From the NCBI RefSeq assembly GCF_001659705.1, contig NZ_CP015971.1, forward strand, positions 868,001 to 932,000: 64,000 nt of DNA. Direction: 5' to 3'. Every line of letters begins with the position of its first letter. Positions within the stretch are counted from its first letter, which is position 1. This document shows, one piece after another, positions 24,050-32,457 of this stretch. The position numbers and the translations under genes were made by a program. Under the pieces are notes generated by a model, which saw only the letters and a program-made list of their open reading frames with translations, did no database searches and was not told where the DNA came from. This DNA comes from Arachidicoccus sp. BS20. Lineage in GTDB: Bacteria; Bacteroidota; Bacteroidia; Chitinophagales; Chitinophagaceae.

Positions 24050-24364
24050 ATGAATATCGTTGAACATATTTTTACATCGGCAACAAAGCCGCACCAGTCG
24101 GAAGAATCGGACGTTGTGCTTATCTCGGATGCGCCCATGTATCTTGTGCTTTGGAACGATGAAGTGAACACATTTGAATGGGTTATTGAAACATTGGTGG
24201 AAGTGTGTAAGCACACGCAGGAGCAAGCCGAGCAATGCGCTTACATTATCCACACCAAAGGAAAATATGCCGTTAAAAACGGCGACTATGAAACGCTGAA
24301 ACCCATGTGCGACGCTATTTTGGACAGGGGCATCAACGCAACAATTGAGTCTGTGGTTTATTGA
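24050..24364 (+). CDS. clpS: ATP-dependent Clp protease adaptor ClpS
   Basis: A 104-residue adaptor that binds N-degrons (Leu, Phe, Trp, Tyr at the N-terminus) and passes substrates to ClpAP/ClpCP. The core reads MYLVLWNDEVNTFEWVIETL (about 28-47), matching the NDxxT/M pocket region, then VCKHTQEQAEQCAYIIHTKG and AVKNGDYETLKPMC. The stop codon TGA overlaps the TTG start of aat in a TTGA junction. The pair therefore links production of N-degrons (Aat) with their recognition (ClpS). Confidence 0.95.
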   Translation: MNIVEHIFTSATKPHQSEESDVVLISDAPMYLVLWNDEVNTFEWVIETLVEVCKHTQEQAEQCAYIIHTKGKYAVKNGDYETLKPMCDAILDRGINATIESVVY

Positions 24365-25032
24365 TTTCTGCACAAAAACATTCCGCTTTGGAGCTGCATA
24401 TTTTATCCGGTAAACTTTGGTTTCCACCTGTTGAAGAAGCATTAAGCGACGGGCTTTTAGCCATTGGCGGCGACTTGTCGGAAGAACGATTATTACTTGC
24501 TTACCGCAATGGAATTTTCCCCTGGTTTGAAGATGAAGTGCCGCTTTGGTGGTCGCCCAATCCGCGCTTTGTACTGCTTCCCGAAAAACTGAAAGTGAGC
24601 AAAAGCATGCAAAGCATTTTGCGGAAAAATATTTTTCAATTTACATTCAACAAAAACTTTGAAGAAGTAATTACAAACTGCCAACAGGTAAAACGCCACG
24701 ACCAAGACGGCACATGGATTACACAAGAAGTACGCAATGCATATATCAATCTGCACAAAAAAGGATTTGCAATAAGCGGCGAAGCTTGGAAAAACAACCA
24801 GCTTGTCGGCGGATTGTACGGCGTTTTGTTGGGCAAAGTTTTTTTCGGCGAGAGTATGTTCAGCACGGAAAGTAATGCGAGTAAGTTTGCTTTTATAAAA
24901 TTAGTTGAGCAACTAAAAATAAAAGATATTCAGTTAATAGATTGCCAGGTGTACACGCAACACTTAGAAAGTCTCGGCGCTGAGATGATTGACAGAAGAG
25001 AGTTTCAGCGATTGTTGAAAGAATATATTTAA
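24361..25032 (+). CDS. aat: Leucyl/phenylalanyl-tRNA--protein transferase
   Basis: A 223-residue enzyme that transfers Leu or Phe from aminoacyl-tRNA to N-terminal Arg/Lys of proteins, creating N-degrons. Family motifs are FPPVEEALSDGLLAIGGDLS (about 21-40), YRNGIFPWFEDEVPLWWSPN (about 48-67), DGTWITQEVRNAYINLHKKG and VGGLYGVLLGKVFFGESMFS. The start is inferred to be TTG at 24361, since no ATG precedes the first conserved motif and this position gives a normal length. It overlaps the clpS stop by four bases, so translation is probably coupled. Confidence 0.92.
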   Translation: MISAQKHSALELHILSGKLWFPPVEEALSDGLLAIGGDLSEERLLLAYRNGIFPWFEDEVPLWWSPNPRFVLLPEKLKVSKSMQSILRKNIFQFTFNKNFEEVITNCQQVKRHDQDGTWITQEVRNAYINLHKKGFAISGEAWKNNQLVGGLYGVLLGKVFFGESMFSTESNASKFAFIKLVEQLKIKDIQLIDCQVYTQHLESLGAEMIDRREFQRLLKEYI

Positions 25033-25064
25033 TAATGACCTAACGACTATTGATTTAATAACTA

Positions 25065-25454
25065 TCATTCCTCTTTTAATTCAATCTTCGGCAAAAAAGT
25101 CATTATCATCAACAATACTGAAGATGCCAGCACCAAATAAATCCCGGCTCTTCTTTCGGGGCAATCGCCAGCCATGCAAGTGGACATTAGAATAAAATTG
25201 CGCACCGCCCAGGCAAGGTTCATTGCGGCAACAAAAATATTCGCGCGCTTGCTCCATAATTTCGGTATTGCAAAAAAAACTATTGAAAGAACAGCAAAGA
25301 ATATATGTCCATAGCCCGGTTTGCCGAACGTCGTACCTGTTGTATCCATACCTGAAAGTAATAAATTCTGGCTTGGTACATACGCCCAGGACAAATAGCT
25401 TGCAACGACTAATAAGATAGCGAATATAATTCCGAGTGTTTGCGAATATTTCAT
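25065..25454 (-). CDS. Small integral membrane protein, unknown function
   Basis: A 129-residue hydrophobic protein with about four transmembrane segments: TLGIIFAILLVVASYLSWAY (about 5-24), GHIFFAVLSIVFFAIPKLW (about 49-67), NIFVAAMNLAWAVRNFILMS (about 72-91) and AGIYLVLASSVLLMIMTFLP (about 103-122). Between segments 3 and 4 is CMAGDCPERRAG with two cysteines. ATG 25454 was chosen over an upstream TTG. I do not recognise a characterised family. It is divergent from the small chimeric gene at 25541. Confidence 0.65.
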   Translation of the reverse strand: MKYSQTLGIIFAILLVVASYLSWAYVPSQNLLLSGMDTTGTTFGKPGYGHIFFAVLSIVFFAIPKLWSKRANIFVAAMNLAWAVRNFILMSTCMAGDCPERRAGIYLVLASSVLLMIMTFLPKIELKEE

Positions 25455-25540
25455 TTGATATGCGTTTGATGTGGGCAAATATAGAAAGTAATTTAAACGA
25501 AACTTCAGTATTTTCGGACGTAATTAAAAGACAAATAATT

Positions 25541-25912
25541 ATGCAACTACTTTTGAAATCGATTATTCTATTGGTTTTTATTTTCCCTGTAGCAGTAAAA
25601 GCTCAATCGGCAACTCAGTCCGATTCATTACTCAATAAATTAATTGGTAAATGGACATTAACGGGCACAATTGCGTCGGTTGACCAATTTTTTGAAAGTG
25701 CTCAAAACATTTGTGCAAAGTTTTTTCCTTGGGCAATTTATATTGGCACAAATGGAAATGTCGAAATGTTTGTAATTGATAAACGAAATTTTCCTTACCA
25801 ATTTGGACTTCTTCCATTCATTGCTAACGACAATGACTTTATTTCATTGGGAAACACTTTTGAAAAATTTGTCGAACGCCTTTACAATGATACTGCGTTT
25901 GAAAATCAGTAA
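25541..25912 (+). pseudogene. Possible chimeric/deletion-fused ORF: signal peptide + lipocalin-like start + SMI1/KNR4-like C-terminus
   Basis: A 123-residue frame with a signal peptide (LVFIFPVAVKAQ). It is followed by LLNKLIGKWTLTGTIA (about 32-47), which resembles the beginning of secreted lipocalin-like proteins of Bacteroidota. From about residue 48 it reads as the tail of a cytosolic SUKH/SMI1-KNR4-type protein: FFPWAIYIGTNGNVEMFVID, LLPFIANDNDFISLGNTFEK, FVERLY. A complete protein of either family would be longer. The simplest reading is a deletion that fused the 5' end of one gene to the 3' end of another. It may still be translated. Confidence 0.5.
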
Positions 25913-25935
25913 TTCAAACTATGTCGCAATAAATT

Positions 25936-28422
25936 CTACAACGGGTCAATATCCGGCAAAATCATCACACTTGCGTAGCGTTTATTGGATTGCAATATTG
26001 CAATTTGTTGAAGAATTTGTTGCTTACATTGCTGAATAGTCTTTGCATCGCGCGGTAATTTTATCAGCAATTCCCATAAATATAAATTTCTTATTTTATC
26101 AATTAAAGGCTCTGCGGGACCGGAAACATTCATCTGTTGATTCTTCTGTAATGCACGTGTCATAATGATTGCAGCTTCTTCGGCAATATGTTTTTGCTTG
26201 TGTTTAAACACCACTTGTATCAACCTCGAATAGGGAGGATAAGCAAATTGCCTTCGACTTGCCAATTCATAATCATAAAAGCCGGCATAGTTATGCGACT
26301 GTACAAATTGCAACACAGGATGATGAATATCCGAAACCTGTACCAATACTTTTCCTTTGCCGTCTTTGCGCCCTGCACGACCGCTTACTTGTTCCATCAG
26401 TTGAAAAGCGCGCTCATTCACTCGAAAATCGGGAAAGTGTAAAAGTCCGTCTGCATCAAGTATTCCGACCAAGTTCACGTGTTCAAAGTCCAGACCTTTT
26501 ACCACCATTTGCGTACCAATGAGAATATCTATCTTCTGCTGTTCAAAAATTTTAATCAGCGTTTCATGCCCGTGCTTTCCTCTCACGCTGTCGTAATCCA
26601 TACGTGCAACTTTTGCAGTAGGAAAAGCTTCCGCAACAATTTCTTCAATCTGTTCCGTGCCGAATTTCTTTTGTATAAATTCATGACTTCCGCAAGCAAC
26701 GCAGGTATTTACGACAGGATAATCCGTGCCGCAATAATGACAACTCAATTTATTTTTCCCTTTGTGGTACGTAAGCGAAACTGCGCAATGGCTACATTGC
26801 GGAATCCATCCGCAAACTTTACAAACCTGATACGGCGCGTATCCGCGACGATTTTGAAATAAGATAACTTGCTTTTTTTCTTTCAAAGAATCTTCTATCA
26901 AAGTTCTTAAAGCAGGCGATAAAATATGCTGATTATTTTCTCTCGGAACAGCATTCAGGTTTTCCAAAAGAATTTCCGGCATAGCAACATTTTCGTATCG
27001 CTCGCTCAATGTAACCAATCCGAATTTATCGTTTTTACAATTAAAAAATGTTTCTATCGAAGGCGTTGCACTACCAAGTAATACCTTTGCATTGCCAAAC
27101 AGCGAAGCGTAGAAAACTGCCGTGTCGCGGGCATTATAGCGTGGCGCAGGCTCTTGCTGTTTGTAGGATGCATCGTGTTCTTCATCCACAATTATCAATC
27201 CCAAATCTTTGAACGGGAGCAATAGCGCAGAGCGTGCGCCCAGCACAATTTTCACTTCGTCGTTCTTGATTTTATTCCAGATTTCAACGCGCTCGTTAGG
27301 ATTGAATTTAGAATGATAAATAGCAATATGTCCACCAAAATGCTGTTGCAAGCGACGAATAATCTGCGCCGTCAAAGCAATTTCCGGCAGCATATACAAG
27401 ACTTGTTTTCCTGCACGGATTTGCTCTTCAATCAGGCGAATATAAATCTGAGTTTTGCCGCTTGCCGTAACGCCGTGCAACAGGCAAACGTCTTTTTGTA
27501 AGAAAATATTTTTTATTTCGCTGAACGATTTTTCTTGTGCAGCAGACAAATTAAAATCAATATTTACTTCTTTCGGAAAGCTCTGTAACCTTGTAATGGC
27601 ACGCTTTTCAGCCGATAAGATTTTTTTGTTGATTAATGCTTTTAACTGTGCAACAGTTGCACCTGATTTTTTCAACAACTCTTTTTGAACAACATCGCCT
27701 TCGGTTTTTTGCAAGTGTAAAAATGCAAGCAAGAGTTCCATTTGCTTAGGCGCACCGTTCCAGTCGTTAAATAATTTTTCTAATTCTTTTTCATTTTTAT
27801 ACACAGGATGAAGCGACACAAATGTTTCTTTTTTCTCGGTATATTTCGGCTGCAATTCTTCCCACACAAAACAAACCTGTTTATCAACTAATTTTTTGAT
27901 GATAGGGTAAACGTGCGAAGCATCCAACAATTGCTGCACTTCGGACAAGCGAAGCTCTTTACGCAAATGCAAAGCCTCTGTAACCAAATATTCTTCTTCG
28001 TCGAAGTGTGCATAATCTTCGTCGAAAGCATCATTCCAAATCAACACGCTCTCGCTTGACAACTTAAAATTTGACGGAACGGCGGCTTGCATCACATCGC
28101 CTTCAGTACATAAATAATATTGCGACATCCATTGCCACAATTTTAATTGAGTAAGAAAAACCAAAGGTTCGTCGTCCAGAATATTGAGTATCGGTTTCGG
28201 CTGAAAGCCTTGCGGCTCTTCGTTAAAAATACGTTTTATAATGCCGCTGTATTTCTTATTGCGCAGCGAAACTTCTACACGAATCCCAGTTTTTGCTTTC
28301 TCAATTAATTCGGCGGGAATCGACCATGTATAATTCTGCGGAAGAAATAAAGGAATAATTATTTCTGCAAAATGTTGCGGTTCCTTCGTTTTCGTAAATA
28401 AATTATCTGCTTCCTGCATCAT
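25936..28422 (-). CDS. priA: Primosomal protein N' (replication restart helicase PriA)
   Basis: An 828-residue superfamily 2 DNA helicase that reloads the replisome at stalled forks. The N-terminal fork-binding domain is at about 18-110 (FAEIIIPLFLPQNYTWSIPA). Walker A is in HGVTASGKTQIYIRLIEEQ, Walker B in GLIIVDEEHDASYKQQEPAP, and the motif region in LGSATPSIETF. The zinc-binding cysteine cluster is CKVCGWIPQCSHCAVS followed by CHYCG and CVACGS. Helicase motifs V and VI are in DILIGTQMVVKGLDFEHVNL and MEQVSGRAGRKDGKG. Length is normal. It converges with the chimeric gene at 25541. Confidence 0.97.
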   Translation of the reverse strand: MMQEADNLFTKTKEPQHFAEIIIPLFLPQNYTWSIPAELIEKAKTGIRVEVSLRNKKYSGIIKRIFNEEPQGFQPKPILNILDDEPLVFLTQLKLWQWMSQYYLCTEGDVMQAAVPSNFKLSSESVLIWNDAFDEDYAHFDEEEYLVTEALHLRKELRLSEVQQLLDASHVYPIIKKLVDKQVCFVWEELQPKYTEKKETFVSLHPVYKNEKELEKLFNDWNGAPKQMELLLAFLHLQKTEGDVVQKELLKKSGATVAQLKALINKKILSAEKRAITRLQSFPKEVNIDFNLSAAQEKSFSEIKNIFLQKDVCLLHGVTASGKTQIYIRLIEEQIRAGKQVLYMLPEIALTAQIIRRLQQHFGGHIAIYHSKFNPNERVEIWNKIKNDEVKIVLGARSALLLPFKDLGLIIVDEEHDASYKQQEPAPRYNARDTAVFYASLFGNAKVLLGSATPSIETFFNCKNDKFGLVTLSERYENVAMPEILLENLNAVPRENNQHILSPALRTLIEDSLKEKKQVILFQNRRGYAPYQVCKVCGWIPQCSHCAVSLTYHKGKNKLSCHYCGTDYPVVNTCVACGSHEFIQKKFGTEQIEEIVAEAFPTAKVARMDYDSVRGKHGHETLIKIFEQQKIDILIGTQMVVKGLDFEHVNLVGILDADGLLHFPDFRVNERAFQLMEQVSGRAGRKDGKGKVLVQVSDIHHPVLQFVQSHNYAGFYDYELASRRQFAYPPYSRLIQVVFKHKQKHIAEEAAIIMTRALQKNQQMNVSGPAEPLIDKIRNLYLWELLIKLPRDAKTIQQCKQQILQQIAILQSNKRYASVMILPDIDPL

Positions 28423-28457
28423 GGTTGAGCGAAGATAAATTAAACAAGGAGAATATT

Positions 28458-28675
28458 AAACCATATAGATACATAGACAATTTATTAAGAGTGGAAATTT
28501 GTAGTGTTTTTACATGATGGAAAAAACCATAGAATTTCCATCTTCGATGAAAATCTCTGTGCGACTTTGAAAAATAGCTATATCACAGAGTTACAAGGAG
28601 ATTTCACGGAGCTACACAAAGTTTTTGAAGTATTCTTTTTGTTTCGACTACATATAACTATGTATCTATGTGGTT
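28458..28675. repeat. Long palindromic intergenic repeat (CATAG/CACAGAG types)
   Basis: The left arm AACCATATAGATACATAG at about 28459-28476 pairs with CTATGTATCTATGTGGTT at 28658-28675. Between them is a second internal block with TCACAGAGTTACAAGGAG and TTCACGGAGCTACACAAAG. It fills most of the 264-base gap between priA and the symporter gene. Confidence 0.7.
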
Positions 28676-28686
28676 ATTTTTCATTC

Positions 28687-29931
28687 TTAATTTTCTGTTT
28701 TCAATTCCTTTTCCCACTTGCTTACCGAAGCCGTTGAAAATGCATTACCTACGACATTCGTCATCGTGCGAAGCATATCGCAAAAATGGTCAATCGGTAA
28801 AATCAAAGCGATGCCTTCGGGTGGAATATGAAACATAGAACAAGTTGCCGCAACTACCACCAATGCGGCGCGCGGAACGCCTGCAATGCCTTTGCTCGTA
28901 AGCATCAGTACAAACAACATGGTTATTTGCGTTGGAAGGTCAATATGAATATGATACGCCTGCGCAATGGCAAGGCTCGCAAACGTCATATTTATCATGC
29001 TGCCGTCAAGATTGAATGAATAACCCAAAGGCAGTACAAATGAAACAATCTTTTCATTACAACCAAATTTTTCCAGTTTTTCCGTAAGCACGGGAAAAAC
29101 TGCTTCGCTGCTCGTAGTACTGAAAGCAACTATCATAGGCTGGATAATCAATTTAAGCAAATCAAATAACCTTTTTCTTAAAACAATAAACCCAACTGTC
29201 ATCAAAATCAACCAAAGAATCAGTACGGCAAGTAAAAACCAAAACAGGTAACGTGCATAAAAAAGAAACACGGAAGGTCCGTTCACAGCCATTGTCGCGG
29301 CAATAGAACCTAATACGCCGAGCGGCGCAAAGTACATGACATAATTAACCATTTTCAAAATGGCATGAGAAAATGTATCGATAATTTTGATTACCGGATT
29401 TGCCCTTTCGCCAAGTGAAGCCAGCGCCACACCGAGAAATATCGCAAACACCACAATTTGCAATATCTCATTACTTGCCATTGCTTCAATAACGCTTTTC
29501 GGCACAAGATGGTTGATAAAGCCTGTTGCCGAAAATTCCTGTGTGTGTGAAATGATGCTTTTAGCATCATCGGAATTTACATTATTGATATGGATGCCCG
29601 TGCCCGGCTGTGTTATATTCACAATGAGCAATCCAACAAACAGGCTCACGACCGATGCGGATACAAACCAAAGCATTGCCTTGCCGCCTACCCTGCCGAC
29701 AGCCTTTAAATCGCCAAGCTTGGCAATGCCTACCGTAAGCGTACAAAAAACCAGAGGCGATATAACCATTTGTATCAGACGAAGAAAAACAACTGTAAGC
29801 ACATTAGCATAAGTAGTAAACGACGGAATTTTTTCTTTGGGCAAGTACAGGAAAACCAAATATCCCACCAGCGCACCAATGAGCATAGCAATAAAGATAT
29901 ACAACGTAAGTTTGTTTTTTGAAGTTTTCAT
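28687..29931 (-). CDS. Dicarboxylate/amino acid:cation symporter (GltP/DctA family)
   Basis: A 414-residue inner-membrane symporter. It has six N-terminal hydrophobic helices, then the family core: FSTTSSEAVFPVLTEKLEKF (hairpin 1, Ser-rich motif), LPLGYSFNLDGSMINMTFAS (TM7 NMDGT-like cation motif, here NLDGS) and TSKGIAGVPRAALVVVAATC (hairpin 2). TM8 has ILPIDHFCDMLRTMTNVVGN with the conserved Asp and Asn. The MTNVVGN stretch is typical of glutamate/aspartate or C4-dicarboxylate carriers, with Na+ or H+ coupling. Substrate choice is uncertain. It is divergent from the APC permease at 30135. Confidence 0.93.
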   Translation of the reverse strand: MKTSKNKLTLYIFIAMLIGALVGYLVFLYLPKEKIPSFTTYANVLTVVFLRLIQMVISPLVFCTLTVGIAKLGDLKAVGRVGGKAMLWFVSASVVSLFVGLLIVNITQPGTGIHINNVNSDDAKSIISHTQEFSATGFINHLVPKSVIEAMASNEILQIVVFAIFLGVALASLGERANPVIKIIDTFSHAILKMVNYVMYFAPLGVLGSIAATMAVNGPSVFLFYARYLFWFLLAVLILWLILMTVGFIVLRKRLFDLLKLIIQPMIVAFSTTSSEAVFPVLTEKLEKFGCNEKIVSFVLPLGYSFNLDGSMINMTFASLAIAQAYHIHIDLPTQITMLFVLMLTSKGIAGVPRAALVVVAATCSMFHIPPEGIALILPIDHFCDMLRTMTNVVGNAFSTASVSKWEKELKTEN

Positions 29932-30134
29932 ATAAAGCCGAAAGTAAAATTTATTTAGGAATTATAATAGGATAAGATTCAAAGCCAAACAACTATAAAT
30001 TCGGATAAGAAAAACATTACAATAATCCATAACATCACATTTACAGCGCGAATTTTCGTAATTTGTTAAAATAAATTCCTAATTTTCCGACTTTAATATT
30101 ATAATTATCATTATTCTTGAATTAATTTATTCTT

Positions 30135-31805
30135 ATGAGTTTATTTGTAAAAAAGTCCATTGAATCATTACTCGCAGAATCATCTGATTCGGAACACGGT
30201 TTAAAGAAAACGCTTTCATCAAGCGCTTTGGTGGCATTAGGAATCGGTGCTATTATCGGAGCCGGTTTATTTTCCATTACCGGAGTAGCGGCAGGAAACA
30301 ATGCCGGTCCGGGCATTATGATATCATTTATTATAGCAGCCGTTGGATGTGCATTTGCCGGTTTGTGCTATGCAGAATTTGCATCAATGATTCCTGTTGC
30401 GGGTAGTGCTTACACATACTCTTATGCAACGATGGGCGAATTTATTGCTTGGATAATCGGTTGGGATTTGGTATTGGAATATGCCGTGGGCGCTGCAACC
30501 GTTGCTTCCAGTTGGAGTGGATATCTGAACAAATTATTAAACTCATGGGGATGCTCCCTGCCGGATTATTTATTAAAAACGCCATTTGAGCATGGGGGAA
30601 TTATTAATCTACCGGCAGTATTTATCGTAGTGCTCATGTCTTTGGTGCTGATAAAAGGAACCAGCGAATCGGCATTGGTAAACAATATTATCGTGATTTT
30701 AAAGTTAGCCATCGTCGCCATTTTTATTATTGTCGGCTTCAAATTTATTCGTCCCGAAAATCTGCATCCTTTAATTCCGGAGAATACAGGCTCATTTGGT
30801 TCTTTTGGCTGGTCAGGCGTATTTAGAGCAGCGGCAATTGTGTTTTTTGCGTATATAGGGTTTGACGCAGTATCTACCGCAGCGCAAGAAACAAAAAATC
30901 CGAAAAAAGCAATGCCAATCGGCATTATGGGTTCATTGCTTATTTGTACAGTATTATATATATTGTTTGCTTATGTAATGACAGGTGTGGCAAATTATCA
31001 TTTATTCGCACAAGGCAACGGCTCCGACCACCTTGCACCTGTTGCAACTGCAATCGATAATATGGGATATAAAAACGCTGCCGGCATAATTACTCCTGCT
31101 TATCCATGGCTGAACAGATTTATTATCATAGCTATTTTATTGGGTTATTCTTCAGTAATATTAGTAATGCTGTTAGGTCAAAGCCGCGTATTCTATTCCA
31201 TGAGTAAAGACGGATTGCTACCTTCGGTATTCTCTAAAGTACACCCAAAATATCGTACTCCTGCAAAATCCAATTTACTGTTTATGGTGTTTGTCAGTTT
31301 GTTTGCAGCGTTTATTCCGGGTAATGTCGTAGGCGAAATGACAAGCATCGGAACGCTATTCGCATTCATTCTTGTGTGTATTGGCGTAATGGTATTGCGC
31401 AAATCTCAACCTAATGCGCCTCGTGCTTTCAAAACACCGTGGGTTCCGGTTGTGCCCGTTTTAGGCATCGTTACGTGCTTTGGCATGATGGCGACCTTGC
31501 CGCTTGATACATGGATACGCCTCGTAGCCTGGATGATGATTGGCTTAGACATTTATCTCTCTCGAGGCATCAGAAACAGTAATCTTGCACAGAATGATGA
31601 AGCAAGTTCAACGGGAAAAAGTTTCAGAATTACTGCAGTTTGCGGTATTATCTTATCGGTTTTGCTGGCAGTACTTGCGGTTTCACATCACTTATCCGAC
31701 AATGAAGGCGGCGATAAAGCCTTATTGGTTTTTGCCTTACTGATGATTATATTCCATGCTATATATTATGGGTATTATGCTGTCAAAGGGAGCAAATTAC
31801 GTTAG
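30135..31805 (+). CDS. Amino acid permease (APC superfamily, cationic amino acid transporter-like)
   Basis: A 556-residue carrier with about 13-14 membrane segments. The TM1 signature ALGIGAIIGAGLFSITGVAA (about 35-54) is diagnostic for APC permeases of the YfnA/CAT group. TM6 is AAAIVFFAYIGFDAVSTAAQ with the conserved FDAVS, followed by ETKNPKKAMPIGI. The cytoplasmic loop LGQSRVFYSMSKDGLLPSVF is also typical. Probable substrates are amino acids. It has its own unit: a 203-base divergent gap upstream and a strong terminator downstream at 31827. Confidence 0.93.
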   Translation: MSLFVKKSIESLLAESSDSEHGLKKTLSSSALVALGIGAIIGAGLFSITGVAAGNNAGPGIMISFIIAAVGCAFAGLCYAEFASMIPVAGSAYTYSYATMGEFIAWIIGWDLVLEYAVGAATVASSWSGYLNKLLNSWGCSLPDYLLKTPFEHGGIINLPAVFIVVLMSLVLIKGTSESALVNNIIVILKLAIVAIFIIVGFKFIRPENLHPLIPENTGSFGSFGWSGVFRAAAIVFFAYIGFDAVSTAAQETKNPKKAMPIGIMGSLLICTVLYILFAYVMTGVANYHLFAQGNGSDHLAPVATAIDNMGYKNAAGIITPAYPWLNRFIIIAILLGYSSVILVMLLGQSRVFYSMSKDGLLPSVFSKVHPKYRTPAKSNLLFMVFVSLFAAFIPGNVVGEMTSIGTLFAFILVCIGVMVLRKSQPNAPRAFKTPWVPVVPVLGIVTCFGMMATLPLDTWIRLVAWMMIGLDIYLSRGIRNSNLAQNDEASSTGKSFRITAVCGIILSVLLAVLAVSHHLSDNEGGDKALLVFALLMIIFHAIYYGYYAVKGSKLR

Positions 31806-31826
31806 TCCAACTATACTTATTTTATC

Positions 31827-31869
31827 AAAAGGGATTGTCCAGTGTTTTAGACAGTCCCTTTTGATTTTT
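31827..31869 (+). terminator. Rho-independent terminator after the APC permease
   Basis: The stem AAAAGGGATTGTC/GACAGTCCCTTTT has one G-U pair, a 10-base loop and a following GATTTTT run. It lies 21 bases after the permease stop and before the DUF1697 gene. Confidence 0.85.
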
Positions 31870-31888
31870 ACCTTTAAGAAAAAAAATC

Positions 31889-32434
31889 ATGGAAACATAT
31901 ATTGCTGTTCTGCGCGGTATCAATGTAAGCGGAAAGAACATCGTAAAGATGGATGCGCTTCGCAAACACTTTGCAGATGTGGGTTTTAGTAATGTGAAAA
32001 CATATATACAAAGCGGCAACATCGTTTTTCAAAATAAAAAAGAAACGACCAAAAAACTTGAAACAAAGATTATTGATTTAATTAAAAAACAATTCAGCTT
32101 CGATATTCCCGTTTTGGTAAAAGAAATAAACGAATGGAAAACGATTGCTCAAAAAAATCCGTTCACAAATGACAAGTCTAAAGCAATCGAACACTTGCAC
32201 GTAACATTTTTATCCGGCAAGCCGGATGATTCTGCTGTTGAAAAAATCAAAGAAAATAGCTGGCAGAGCGACGAGTTCATCGTAACAGATAATGCAATTT
32301 ATTTATACTGCCCAAATGGCTACGGAAATACAAAACTGACAAATACTTTCTGGGAAAATAAACTCAAATTAAAAGCAACTACACGCAACTGGAAAACGGT
32401 CAATGAATTAATCAACATGGCAGAGATGTTATAG
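31889..32434 (+). CDS. DUF1697 domain-containing protein
   Basis: A 181-residue cytosolic protein matching DUF1697 from its first residues: YIAVLRGINVSGKNIVKMDA (about 4-23), FSNVKTYIQSGNIVFQNKK (about 33-51), VLVKEINEWKTIAQKNPF, HLHVTFLSGKPD, and the C-terminal TRNWKTVNELINMAEML. Function is unknown. It starts 20 bases after the terminator of the permease, so it probably has a separate promoter, not identified. It converges with the PepSY gene. Confidence 0.92.
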   Translation: METYIAVLRGINVSGKNIVKMDALRKHFADVGFSNVKTYIQSGNIVFQNKKETTKKLETKIIDLIKKQFSFDIPVLVKEINEWKTIAQKNPFTNDKSKAIEHLHVTFLSGKPDDSAVEKIKENSWQSDEFIVTDNAIYLYCPNGYGNTKLTNTFWENKLKLKATTRNWKTVNELINMAEML

Positions 32435-32457
32435 ATTTACCGACCACCGGTTTATGG

